A stretch of 64,000 nt of DNA, from the NCBI RefSeq assembly GCF_017876315.1, contig NZ_JAGINU010000003.1, forward strand, positions 1-64,000, written 5' to 3'. The stretch is from Pseudonocardia parietis. GTDB taxonomy: Bacteria > Actinomycetota > Actinomycetes > Mycobacteriales > Pseudonocardiaceae. Numbering within the stretch: position 1 is the first letter of the stretch; every line of letters begins with the position of its first letter. The notes under the pieces were generated by a model that was not told the origin of the DNA, searched no databases, and saw only the letters and a program-made list of their open reading frames with translations. The translations under genes and the position numbers were made by a program. Of this stretch, positions 45,007 to 52,835 are shown in pieces.

Positions 45007-45293
45007 TCACCCGAACTCGTCGTCTCCTGGTGCGAGTTCGAGCTGGTCGGGCTCCCGCTGGTGCTCGACCTGGTAGGCGAGCAGCATCTCGGTGAGGTGT
45101 CGCTGCTCGGAGTCGGTGAGCTCGCGGACCCCGCCCGGCGCGGCGTGGTCGACCATGAGCCACTGGCTGTCGTGGCGGATTACGTCGTCCGGGGTCAGCG
45201 CGTCGCAGTGCCCGAGCGTGTCGAGGCGTGCGCCGCGTCCATCTCGGCGTCCCAGGCCTCGCAGCCACGGTCCTGACCGGCGTGGCTGCCCAT
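45007..45293 (-). pseudogene. small acidic protein gene with an apparent -1 frameshift
   Basis: A start with a good ribosome site (GGAAGGA before ATG at 45293) encodes MGSHAGQDRGCEAWDAEMDAA and then runs to a stop after 32 codons. In the -1 frame the same region continues with sensible sequence, LDTLGHCDALTPDDVIRHD to the stop after PGDDEFG. The two parts read as one protein of about 94 aa. A base lost near 45220-45235, a sequencing error or programmed frameshifting would explain this. No start codon serves the second frame alone. Confidence 0.5.
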
Positions 45294-45371
45294 CAGGGGG
45301 CGTCCTTCCGTGCTGTGGTGGATGGAGCCCGCACCGGGCGCCGGCCTGTCGGCGGGGCGCCCGGTACGGGG

Positions 45372-46871
45372 CTAGGCGATGTCGTCGTCCGTTTCGGGCC
45401 CGAGCAGGCCGTGTTCGGCCAGGGCCTGCTCGGCGGCGTCGGCCGCGGCCTGTCCCTGCTCGGCCGCAGCGGCGATTTCGGCGGTGCGGCGCTCGGCCTC
45501 GGCCTCGAGGGCGCCCACGTGGGCGGTCTCGGCGTCGCCGCGCTCGTAGCCCAGCGCAGCAAGGGTGTTCCACCACCACAGGGCGGCCTCGCGGTCGCGG
45601 CGCCAGCCAATGATGCCTTCGGCGGCAGCGTCGGCGGCCAGCACCGCACGCGCCACGGCGTGCTGGGTGGCGCGCGGGGGGTTCCACTGCTCAGGGACGA
45701 CGGGCATCAGCTCGTCGGCCAGGTGGTGCCGCTCGGCTTGGCCGAGCAGAGCTGGGAACCGGGCCGCCACGGTGGCGAGCAAGTCGGTGTGGCGGGCGGC
45801 GACTTTTTGGCTGCCGATCAGGCTACGCAGGAACTTCCCGCGCACGGTGCGGGCCGCATCCAGGGCGAGACGGTGCTCGTCGGCCGCGGTGCGCTCGGCC
45901 TCCAGGCGAGCGACCTCGTCGGGCGTGCGGTAGCTGGTGTGCCGGGCGCGGGTGTGGCCGTGCGCCTCCGGGTTGGTGCAGAAGTGCCGCAGCCGGGGCC
46001 CATCGTAGGCCTGCTCCACGAACGCGCAGTGCCCGTCACCGGCGCCGTCGATCTCGCCGGTCAGCGGGGCGCCGTCGGAGTGAGTGAGGAACTCGAACAG
46101 TTCATCGGGGCCGTCGTAGCCCCAGTGCAGACAGCCCGGTTGCCCGCGCACGGTGTAGCCGGCCTCGCGCGCCTCAGCCTTGATCTGTTCGGCGGCCGCG
46201 GCGCGCTGGCGCTTTTGCTGTTCTTCGGCGATGGCGTAGGGGGCCTGCTGCGGGGACTGCTCGATCCGGCGCAGGAGTCGGGCGGTGGCCTTGCCATCGT
46301 CGCGGAAGGCGTATAGCTCGGTGGCGGTGTCGAGGTCGAGCTGCCCGGCCGCGATCGCCTCCTGGGCCGCGTCGGGGAACTGACTGGTCTGGCGCGCGGT
46401 GCGGACATGGGCGAGTTTCACCCCGGCCGCGTGTGCGATCTCGCGGTCGTCAAGGCCGTCGGCGAAGGCCAGCTGCAGTCCCCGATAGCGCTCACTGGCC
46501 GAGAGTTCTCGGCGTTCGCCGTTCTCGGCCAGCTGGGTGAGCGCCTCCCGCCCGGCCAGGTCGGCGCGGACCCAGCAGGGGACCTGCCCGGTCAGCTCCG
46601 CGGTCCTCTCGGCCGCCTGGTCGTCGTCGAACCCGAACTCCTCGGGGCTCTCCGCGAGCAACTCGGCGGCGCGGCGCAGTGCCGCGCGCCGGCGCCCGCC
46701 AGCGTGGATAACGTAGCGCCCGTTCTCGCCGGGGATGACGGTCAGCGGATTGAGCAGCCCGTGCGTGATCAGCGAGCAGGCCAGCTCGTCGAGGCTGCCC
46801 CGCTCGGTCCGCACGTCGCGGTCGGGGTCGAGGTCGTCAAGGGCCTCGACCGACACCCTGATCAGATCCAT
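45372..46871 (-). CDS. ParB-like N-terminal domain protein
   Basis: 499 aa. LDDLDPDRDVRTERGSLDELACSLITHGLLNPLTVIP and YVIHAGGRRRAAL match the ParB/Srx N-terminal domain (the arginine patch appears as GGRRR), and the next 100 residues (SASERYRGLQLAFADGLDDREIAHAAGVKLAHVRTAR) contain the HTH. A long C-terminal part with Cys/His (HCAFVEQ, HFCTNPEAHGH) and a coiled coil is unusual. It is not beside parA, so it may be a second partition or a regulatory protein. Its promoter carries the shared box. Confidence 0.82.
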   Translation of the reverse strand: MDLIRVSVEALDDLDPDRDVRTERGSLDELACSLITHGLLNPLTVIPGENGRYVIHAGGRRRAALRRAAELLAESPEEFGFDDDQAAERTAELTGQVPCWVRADLAGREALTQLAENGERRELSASERYRGLQLAFADGLDDREIAHAAGVKLAHVRTARQTSQFPDAAQEAIAAGQLDLDTATELYAFRDDGKATARLLRRIEQSPQQAPYAIAEEQQKRQRAAAAEQIKAEAREAGYTVRGQPGCLHWGYDGPDELFEFLTHSDGAPLTGEIDGAGDGHCAFVEQAYDGPRLRHFCTNPEAHGHTRARHTSYRTPDEVARLEAERTAADEHRLALDAARTVRGKFLRSLIGSQKVAARHTDLLATVAARFPALLGQAERHHLADELMPVVPEQWNPPRATQHAVARAVLAADAAAEGIIGWRRDREAALWWWNTLAALGYERGDAETAHVGALEAEAERRTAEIAAAAEQGQAAADAAEQALAEHGLLGPETDDDIA

Positions 46872-46943
46872 GGTTCCTACTTCCTTCGGTGTGTCTGGTT
46901 CGCGGATGCACCGCCGGCTTGTCGATCCGTCGATACACCACAG

Positions 46944-47002
46944 ATTCTACATCGGGCAGTGCTGCGGGGCCACCCAAATGGCGCCGTGACCAGCAGTTTT
47001 GC
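46944..47002 (-). promoter_or_regulatory. promoter with shared upstream box (site 3)
   Basis: On the minus strand the -10 TGTAGAAT (46951-46944) is the same as at site 2, but no good -35 is visible. The box TGACCAGCAGTTTTGC (plus strand, 46987-47002) again lies 38 bp upstream of the -10. The weak -35 suggests that a factor bound at the box activates the promoter. It reads into the ParB-like gene. Confidence 0.6.
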
Positions 47003-47122
47003 GCGCGAGCGCATCATTTGGGGGTAGTTGTTCCTCCACAGCCGCCTGGGCCGGCGCGGTGTTGTCCACAGGCTGGCGGTGGGGTGTTGCCCGCGCGGCC
47101 GGGTCCGGTCAGGCTCGTGGCT

Positions 47123-47848
47123 ATGACCGAGGAAGATCTGTGGTCGGCGCCGGTGGCCGGGGCGCCGTTCACGAGCCGTTCGCTGGCGCATCTGGCCCTG
47201 GCTGGCCTGGCGCGGGAGACCGCGGACTGGGCACGGGCGATAGTGCCGGTCGGTCCGCGCCCGGATCAGGCCTACGGCGGTGTCCTCGTCGGCGATGCCG
47301 CCGCGCTGGTGGAGCGAGCCCAGCAAGTGTTGGCCGCAGCGGTGCTGGTCGAGCGCGACGACGGCGCCGACTGGTCCGAGATCGCCGCTGCGCTCGGGCT
47401 CACCGCCGACGAGGCCCTGTCGCGGTGGGAGCTCGCCCACCACGAGTGGTCCCAGACCCGCCCCGGGTGCCCGGTCGATGCCGCCGCGGGCGAGCAGGCC
47501 CGCGCCGGTGAGCTCGCCGAGCTGGACGCCTGGGTGGTCCGGCATCGGGAGCCGGGCGATCCCGCCGCCGGCGCGGCGCCGGTGTCGGCGGTGATGACCC
47601 GCCAGCACCCGCTGCTCGAGCTGCTTCACCTGCAAGGCCTGGAGCGGCGCTACACCGACGATTACGGCCCGGCCTCGGCGGAGCGGGCCGCGGTACTGGC
47701 CCGGCAGGCCAGCGTGCACGAGGACCTGGCCGAGCGCGCCGAGACCGCCGACGTCGCCGACGAGCACCGGTCGTGTGCCGCGGCGCTGCGGCGCACGCTG
47801 GGCCAGCTCGGCGGAACCGACAACGCGGCGGAACCGATCGATCGGTGA
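47123..47848 (+). CDS. hypothetical protein with HTH-like segment
   Basis: 241 aa, mostly helical. VERDDGADWSEIAAALGLTADEALSRWELAHHEW looks like a HTH of the kind in sigma-factor-related or DUF proteins. The second half (VMTRQHPLLELLHLQGLERRY, TADVADEHRSCAAALRRTLGQL) is helical without known motif. It is coupled to the next gene by a 4-bp overlap. Function unknown. Confidence 0.6.
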   Translation: MTEEDLWSAPVAGAPFTSRSLAHLALAGLARETADWARAIVPVGPRPDQAYGGVLVGDAAALVERAQQVLAAAVLVERDDGADWSEIAAALGLTADEALSRWELAHHEWSQTRPGCPVDAAAGEQARAGELAELDAWVVRHREPGDPAAGAAPVSAVMTRQHPLLELLHLQGLERRYTDDYGPASAERAAVLARQASVHEDLAERAETADVADEHRSCAAALRRTLGQLGGTDNAAEPIDR

Positions 47849-48309
47849 CCGCCCGGGATCCGCTGCTGACGATCAGCGGTTCGCCCGGGATCTATCACGA
47901 CCCGTCCCGCCCGGAACACGGCTCGATCGCGACGCTGACCCTGGTGCCCCCGGTGGGGGTGTTCACCGCTGACGACCGGCCCGGCGCCGAGCAGCCGGTC
48001 GACGTGGTGGTCTCGGCGGTGCTGGGGCATGGCTTCGCCCTGGTCTCCGCGCTCGGTGTCGCCGAGCTCGCTGCGCTACCGGCGCCAGCCGGCGGGACCG
48101 CCCGGCTCGACGCGCTCACCGGGACGCTTCGGCTCGACGTGGGAGTGCTGGGCTACGTCGGTGACGTGGGGGTCGGCACCGCCAGCCGGCTGGGTGGCTG
48201 CGGCGAGGCGGCGGGGACAGCTGGTGGTGCTGGTGGCCACTGGTGTCAATCTCGCCTCCCCGACTCGCGGTCCGGCCTGCGCGACCCGAGGATGCGCCAG
48301 GAATCGTGA
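47845..48309 (+). CDS. hypothetical protein, probably altered at its C terminus
   Basis: 154 aa with a GTG start overlapping the previous stop. The first 115 residues (PLLTISGSPGIYHDPSRPEHGSIATLTLVPPVG to GTLRLDVGVLGYVGDVGVG) read as an ordered beta-rich protein. The remainder is low-complexity Gly/Ala and then Arg/Ser, which suggests a frame change near 48190. It overlaps the fragment of an acetyltransferase at 48243. No family recognised. Confidence 0.5.
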   Translation: MTARDPLLTISGSPGIYHDPSRPEHGSIATLTLVPPVGVFTADDRPGAEQPVDVVVSAVLGHGFALVSALGVAELAALPAPAGGTARLDALTGTLRLDVGVLGYVGDVGVGTASRLGGCGEAAGTAGGAGGHWCQSRLPDSRSGLRDPRMRQES

Positions 48310-48359
48310 CTCTGTTCGATGACGCGCTCGCCTGGCTGGTAGATCACGGCCGTGACGCC
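48243..48359 (+). pseudogene. N-terminal fragment of a GNAT acetyltransferase
   Basis: From GTG 48243 the frame gives RLAVRPARPEDAPGIVTLF and DDALAWLVDHGRDA, the typical first strand and helix of GNAT-family acetyltransferases. Sense is lost after about 48359, just before the end of the MTHFR-like gene on the other strand. The missing rest was not found at the far end of the block (59.5-60.0 kb). This marks the left junction where block B was joined to the backbone. Confidence 0.6.
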
Positions 48360-48377
48360 GGTACTGCTTCGTACACG

Positions 48378-49271
48378 TCACGCGGTGTCCGGAGCCCAGT
48401 AGTCGAGCATGGCAGCGAAGGTCTCGAACGCTGGTGCGCTGGCACCGTACGGGGCTTCGAGATGCAGGCTGACGGGGAATCCGAGTTCGAGCACGCCGTC
48501 GACGACCCGCTTGTAGAGCTCGAGCAGCATCGTGCGTTTCTCAGCAGGCTCCCCGTCAGCGAGCTTGGTCACGAAGGCCTGTTCCTCAGCAACCAGCGGG
48601 TTGCCGGGATCCTGGATCAACCAGTTGATCAGGTTGACCCGGTTCTCGGCCTGGGGCACGAAGCCGAAGGACAACAGCAACTCCGGCCGGTGCGGGCTCT
48701 GCTCGGCGAAGTCGCGGAGGAACTCGACGATCCGGTCGGAGTAGAGCAGCTGTGTTAGGCCGAAGGTCGCGCCTTGGTCGCACTTGAAGTTCAGCCGACC
48801 GGCCTCGCCATCGCGGGTGGGAATGACGACCCCGCCGCGCTCGGGCACCAGATCTGTGTAGGTGGCCAGCGCGTCGACGGGGGCCACTCCCGATCCCTCG
48901 CCGTCGTTCATCGTCCGTGGCACACCCACGAAGACGATGCCCTCCATGCCTGCGCCACGCAGCGCACTCAGCCGCTGGGTCAGCTGCGGCTCGGCCATGA
49001 ACGAGGTCACTTGGGTGCACAGGCCACGGACGTTCGGAAGCTCGGGCGAGATCGTCGACCAGAAGTCGAGAACATCCATCTTCGGCTTCATCGCCACCGG
49101 ACGGTCGTCGTCCTCCTCGATCATGCCGGGGATCAGGATGTGCCCAATCCGATCCTGCATGCCACACGCTGCCGAGTGCTCCAGTACCTTGCCCGCCTCC
49201 TCGACGGCGCGTTGGCGACCGAGTTCGACGTTCGGCGCCACCAGCTCGAACGCAATGGTCTCAAGGGCCAC
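48378..49271 (-). CDS. methylenetetrahydrofolate-reductase-like protein
   Basis: 297 aa. The GTG start at 49271 is preceded by GGAAGGAG at ideal spacing; the longer frame to 49622 is not supported. ALETIAFELVAPNVELGRQRA at the start, IGHILIPGMIEEDDDRPVAMKPKMD, the strand EGIVFVGVP, NFKCDQGATFGLTQLLYSDRIVEFL and ELLLSFGFVPQAENRVNLINW fit the MetF/MTHFR (beta/alpha)8 barrel, in which a flavin sits and methylene-THF is reduced. It follows the SahH-like gene by 245 bp on the same strand. On a mobile replicon beside SahH-like and MetE-like genes this would supply methyl-THF or an analogue; the acceptor is unknown. Confidence 0.78.
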   Translation of the reverse strand: MALETIAFELVAPNVELGRQRAVEEAGKVLEHSAACGMQDRIGHILIPGMIEEDDDRPVAMKPKMDVLDFWSTISPELPNVRGLCTQVTSFMAEPQLTQRLSALRGAGMEGIVFVGVPRTMNDGEGSGVAPVDALATYTDLVPERGGVVIPTRDGEAGRLNFKCDQGATFGLTQLLYSDRIVEFLRDFAEQSPHRPELLLSFGFVPQAENRVNLINWLIQDPGNPLVAEEQAFVTKLADGEPAEKRTMLLELYKRVVDGVLELGFPVSLHLEAPYGASAPAFETFAAMLDYWAPDTA

Positions 49272-49516
49272 GGGGTCGCTCCTTCCGAACCGCCCCACCC
49301 TCGGGCAGCTGTCCGGTTTAGACGTTCGGTCGCTCTCGACCGTAGTCGGCGTGCGGTATTCGATGGCCCGGGAGGGCTCCTTGGTCGGCGCCTGTGAAGG
49401 TGGCTTCACGCTGGTTGCCGCCGCTGTCGAGGCGCGTTCACAGCCTGCGCCGGACCCGTCTGGCCGACATCGGCGGCGACCGCGACCCCGTAGCCCGCCG
49501 TCCGCGGTCGGAATAC

Positions 49517-50776
49517 TCAGCGGGTCGCGGGGCTCCACGCTGTGGGCACCGCTTCGGCGAACGAACCCGGCCCGTTCGAGGCGAGATGGTGATCGAACAG
49601 CGGTGACGCGTCGAAGAAGCACCGCTCGAACGCCTCGGCGATCTGTGACTCGCGTTGCCTGCTGATGCCGGTGATACGCCCGGCTACCGCGCTGCCATCG
49701 AGGAGCGTTCCGATGCCGTGCAGCATCGCCGCCTGGGTGAGGTGGACGAACGGGCGGAGCTCGGCCCCGTGCAGAAAGTTGAGCGCGTTGCCCCGGTTCG
49801 CGAGGAAGAAGAAGTGCTCACCGCGGCGGAGCCGGGTCATGTAGGGGTCGATCGCGTCGCCGCGGTAGTCGCCCATGCCTTCGAAGGAGAACTCGTCGTC
49901 TGCGGAGGTCACCGAGAACACGACGCTTCCCTGCTTGGTTCCGGCGAAGTCAGACCCGGCGAGCGCCCTGTTGCCGGTGGCGCAGAACACGAGGTCGGCC
50001 CGGGTGAGCGCGGCGTGCTTGTCCTCTACGCGGAAGTTCTCGCAGCGTGCGTAGACGCGCTGGTTGGGGTCGGTGTCCCAGACGGTCACGATCAATCCCC
50101 GGAACCGAAGGCTGTTCGCGATGCTCTGGCCGATCTTGCCGAACCCGATGACCAGTGCTTCGCGCAGGTCGAGTGTCGCTCCGCCTTCCCGTAGCAGCAT
50201 CTCGGCGGAGAACACGATCGACTGCCCGACCCAGCGGTCCTCGTTGCGCTTGGCCAGGCTGCGCGCGATCGACACGCACCCAACGGTGAGGCGAGGTTGG
50301 GCGTCGTATTTCTGGTGGCCGTTTTCAGTGTCTTCCACGATCCCGAGGAACTGGTCCGCGAACGCGTCGTGCATCGCCGCCAGCACGGGCGCGAAGTACC
50401 CGCCGACGTCGAGGACGGCGAAGGGGCGGTGCCCGACCACAGCCGCGAGCTCGGAGTCGACGAACTCGGGCTGGCTGATCGTCTGGCGGGTCCAGTCCAC
50501 GACTCGGTGGTTGCGGCGCGCCCAGCCCAGTACGTCTGGGTCCACGGAGCTCGGCTTCGTTACGACAGCGACCACGTCACCGATCTGCTCCAAGGTGCGC
50601 AGGAACGGCGGGAGGGTGGGTAGCATGTGGGCGACGACGATGAACGCGCAGTCCTTCCACCCGACTCGATCGCCGACCTCACCGAAGAACTGCTCGGTCG
50701 CCATTTTTCGATAGAATGGGCGACTGCTTTCGTTCCATTCCAACTCGCGTGTAACGGTGTCCCGAGTAAGGGTCAC
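49517..50776 (-). CDS. adenosylhomocysteinase (SahH)-like protein, divergent
   Basis: 419 aa. The GTG start at 50776 has the ribosome site AGGAGGAGG 6 bp before it. The NAD-binding centre ALVIGFGKIGQSIANSLR (about 205-225), FCATGNRALAGSDFAGTKQGSVVFSV and FFFLANRGNALNFLHGAELRPFV correspond to the SahH segments around VTGNKDI and the final LLAEGRLVNLG. The KRNED segment keeps the Lys and Asp of the SahH catalytic loop, but the Asn after the Asp is Arg here, and the usual N-terminal adenosyl-binding motifs are not recognisable. It may act on a related thioether or nucleoside rather than S-adenosylhomocysteine. Divergent from the YmdB/ECF operon. Confidence 0.75.
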   Translation of the reverse strand: MTLTRDTVTRELEWNESSRPFYRKMATEQFFGEVGDRVGWKDCAFIVVAHMLPTLPPFLRTLEQIGDVVAVVTKPSSVDPDVLGWARRNHRVVDWTRQTISQPEFVDSELAAVVGHRPFAVLDVGGYFAPVLAAMHDAFADQFLGIVEDTENGHQKYDAQPRLTVGCVSIARSLAKRNEDRWVGQSIVFSAEMLLREGGATLDLREALVIGFGKIGQSIANSLRFRGLIVTVWDTDPNQRVYARCENFRVEDKHAALTRADLVFCATGNRALAGSDFAGTKQGSVVFSVTSADDEFSFEGMGDYRGDAIDPYMTRLRRGEHFFFLANRGNALNFLHGAELRPFVHLTQAAMLHGIGTLLDGSAVAGRITGISRQRESQIAEAFERCFFDASPLFDHHLASNGPGSFAEAVPTAWSPATR

Positions 50777-51117
50777 TGGTCCTCCTCCTGGTGTCACTGA
50801 TGGTCCCAGCACCGACGTTTCGCTACGTGGTGCGGCGCATCGATTTCGGCGCGAAGGTGCGTCCCCTCTTTGGTACTGCGCGCCCCGGCTCGGGCTCGAC
50901 CGATTACGCGTAGCTGTCCTGTGAACAGTAGAGACGCAGATGGGGCCGAGATGGACGACAGGTGGGTCGCAGAGAAACAGCCCGGGTGGCCCGCCTCCCG
51001 CGAATCCGGGCTGGGGTTGACGTTCACGCTGAGATCGAGGCTCCTGGCGCTCGCCGCGCGTAGCGTCGTCGTCGGGGAGATACCGGGCCCGCCGGTTCCA
51101 CGGCTGAATGAGGGCAC
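50777..51117. promoter_or_regulatory. divergent control region of block B
   Basis: This 341-bp gap separates the SahH-like gene from the YmdB/ECF operon and must hold promoters for both. A short palindrome CTGTGAACAG lies near 50920. No gene with convincing coding character is seen, and the RpiR-type palindrome of block A was not found here. Confidence 0.4.
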
Positions 51118-51975
51118 ATGCGACTGTTGATGACTGGCCACCTGGTCGGGGAGCGGGCGATGCAGGAACTGCTCGCCGCCCTGCCCGGTCTGCGGGCGGC
51201 CCACCGGCTGGACCTCGTGGTCACCGTCGCCGACAACGTGGCCATCTCGGGGCCGCGCCCTCGTGACGGCAGCGGGATGACGGTGGCTCAACGGGATGCG
51301 CTGCTCGCCGGCGGCGTGGACCTGATCTTGACCGGCACCCACGTTTGGGACAGCCGGGATGGTGTGGCGGTGGTCGACCACCCGCGCGTGGTCCGCTGCG
51401 CGAACCTGGTCGACGACGCGCTGCTGCCGGGAGCGGGCCGGGTGGAGCTCACCGTCGGGGGAGCGCATTTGACGGTGCTGCAGCTGGCGGATCCCTCGGT
51501 CCCCCGCCTCGTGGTCAACTCGGTCGCCGAGGCCTGGCAGTCGGCCTTGACCCGGCCGGCGACGATCGTTCACCTGCTGGGTACGCCTTATGCAGCGATA
51601 CGCTTCGCCCATCTTGTGGACGGACGCTGCGCCGCGGTCATCGGCAGTCTGACCCATATCGCCTCACGCGACCTAGAGATCCTGCCCCGCGGCACCGCCT
51701 TTGTCGCCGACATCGGCTATGTGGGTCCGGTCGGTGGCGTCGGTGGGTTCGAGCCCGGTCACTTCCTCGCCGAGTACCTCGACAGCGAGCCGCTCGGGCT
51801 CGAGCCCTACCGGCACCGATCCGGGCCGGTCCAGCTCAGCGCCGTCCTGCTCGACATCGCCGCGGACGGTTCGGTCGCCGAGTTTGGGTGGGTGCTGTCC
51901 TGGGACCCGGCAGCACCGGTGGTGCGGGTCTCGCCCGCCTGGGACGGGCGCACCCACCCGGCATCAGGAGCCTAG
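51118..51975 (+). CDS. YmdB-like paralogue 2, degenerate active site (pseudo-enzyme)
   Basis: 285 aa, full length and collinear with the intact paralogues at 2580 and 55450. Of the metal ligands, D of GDIVG is H8 (GHLVG), E of NAEN is D39 (VADN), N of GNHSWD is T74 (GTHVWD), the H of DxHAE is L154 (VHLLGT) and the first H of GTHTH is L178 (GSLTH); H75 and H180 remain. With so many ligands replaced, phosphodiesterase activity is unlikely. The frame is undamaged and the non-catalytic core (RFAHLVDGRCAAVIGSLTH, LEILPRGTAFVADIGYVGPVGG) is kept. It heads the ECF operon, so binding or sensing of the ligand is the likely role (inference). Confidence 0.85.
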   Translation: MRLLMTGHLVGERAMQELLAALPGLRAAHRLDLVVTVADNVAISGPRPRDGSGMTVAQRDALLAGGVDLILTGTHVWDSRDGVAVVDHPRVVRCANLVDDALLPGAGRVELTVGGAHLTVLQLADPSVPRLVVNSVAEAWQSALTRPATIVHLLGTPYAAIRFAHLVDGRCAAVIGSLTHIASRDLEILPRGTAFVADIGYVGPVGGVGGFEPGHFLAEYLDSEPLGLEPYRHRSGPVQLSAVLLDIAADGSVAEFGWVLSWDPAAPVVRVSPAWDGRTHPASGA

Positions 51976-52054
51976 CTCGAGCCGCGTTCACCAGGTCGTG
52001 GCCCACGCGCCACTTCAGCACGCAGGGTTCACCCCTCGGCACGCCCGTGATGGT

Positions 52055-52082
52055 TTGCTGGTCGTCATGACGCTTCTACTAT
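52055..52082 (+). promoter_or_regulatory. possible promoter before the ECF S gene
   Basis: TTGCTG (52055-52060) and TACTAT (52077-52082) are 16 bp apart in the 257-bp gap between the degenerate YmdB gene and the ECF S gene. The long 5' leader that would follow (about 145 nt) could hold a control element, but I recognise no riboswitch. Confidence 0.35.
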
Positions 52083-52232
52083 TAATCCGCGCCACTCGCG
52101 CTATCCATACGACAAATGGTGCGGCCAGCATCGCGACGAATACTGGGATTTCTCCGTGCTAGAGGACGGGTGGTGGCCCGTGCCGTCACACCACATGTCG
52201 CGGTCGCTGCGGGAAGGAAACGACGAGAAGCC

Positions 52233-52826
52233 ATGGTCGACGACAATGACGCTGAAATCGCGACGCGCGGCCCGGTGCGCGGCCCAAGTGTGTCGAGCAG
52301 AACGGTGGCGGTGGTCATCACGGCGCTGATCTTCGGCGCACTGGTCTACGTCTCCAATCTCGCCCCGCAGATCTTTAGCCTCCAGCTGATCTACCCGGCC
52401 GCAGGTGTCGGGCCTGCTTTCGGCGCGTGGTTCGGGTTCTGGGGCGGGCTGGGGGCGATCCTGGGCAACGTCCTGGCCTCGATTCCGATCGGGCAGAATC
52501 CGTTACCGCTGCTGCCGGCCTTTCTTGCGCAGGGTCTGTTCATGTGGCTGCCCGCCCTGCTCTACCGCCGCGACCGGGTCCGGGGGATCGGCGATTGGGT
52601 GCGCCTGTTCGGGGTGAGCTTGCTCGCCAGCGTCCTGGTGGGGCTCATCCTCATCTGGAACCTCGATGCCCTCGGGCAGGTCCCCTTCGCAGCCGGGTTG
52701 TGGACCATCTTCCCGGGCGTGGTCATCGGCGACACCTTCTGGATGGTGGTCCTGGGGCCGATCATCCTGAACGTCGTCTCCCCGTACGTGGCGAAGGCCG
52801 GGCTTTCGTTCCGCGGATTCTTCTAG
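52233..52826 (+). CDS. ECF transporter substrate-binding membrane protein (S component)
   Basis: 197 aa, ATG at 52233 after GGAAGG. Five to six hydrophobic segments start at about residue 25 (TVAVVITALIFGALVYVSNLAPQIFSLQLIYPAAGVGPAFGAWFG region, then GAILGNVLASIPIG and others). The length, topology and the place before EcfT and EcfA genes identify it as an S component, the protein that binds the vitamin-like substrate. The sequence does not match thiamin, biotin, riboflavin, folate or cobalt S families that I can recall, so the substrate is open. It shares the operon with two YmdB paralogues, and the substrate may be related to theirs. Confidence 0.72.
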   Translation: MVDDNDAEIATRGPVRGPSVSSRTVAVVITALIFGALVYVSNLAPQIFSLQLIYPAAGVGPAFGAWFGFWGGLGAILGNVLASIPIGQNPLPLLPAFLAQGLFMWLPALLYRRDRVRGIGDWVRLFGVSLLASVLVGLILIWNLDALGQVPFAAGLWTIFPGVVIGDTFWMVVLGPIILNVVSPYVAKAGLSFRGFF

Positions 52827-52835
52827 GTCGCCGGG

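Noticed and set aside
49272..49622. N-terminal extension of the MTHFR-like frame
   Set aside because: Low-complexity Arg/Pro/Ser sequence; a strong ribosome site precedes GTG 49271.
51118..51975. Pseudogene call for YmdB paralogue 2
   Set aside because: No frameshift or stop, full length and a conserved core; only metal-site residues are changed, so it is reported as a probable pseudo-enzyme gene.
51976..52232. Riboswitch before the ECF S gene
   Set aside because: The leader is long enough, but no cobalamin, TPP, FMN, THF or SAM aptamer core could be recognised by eye.
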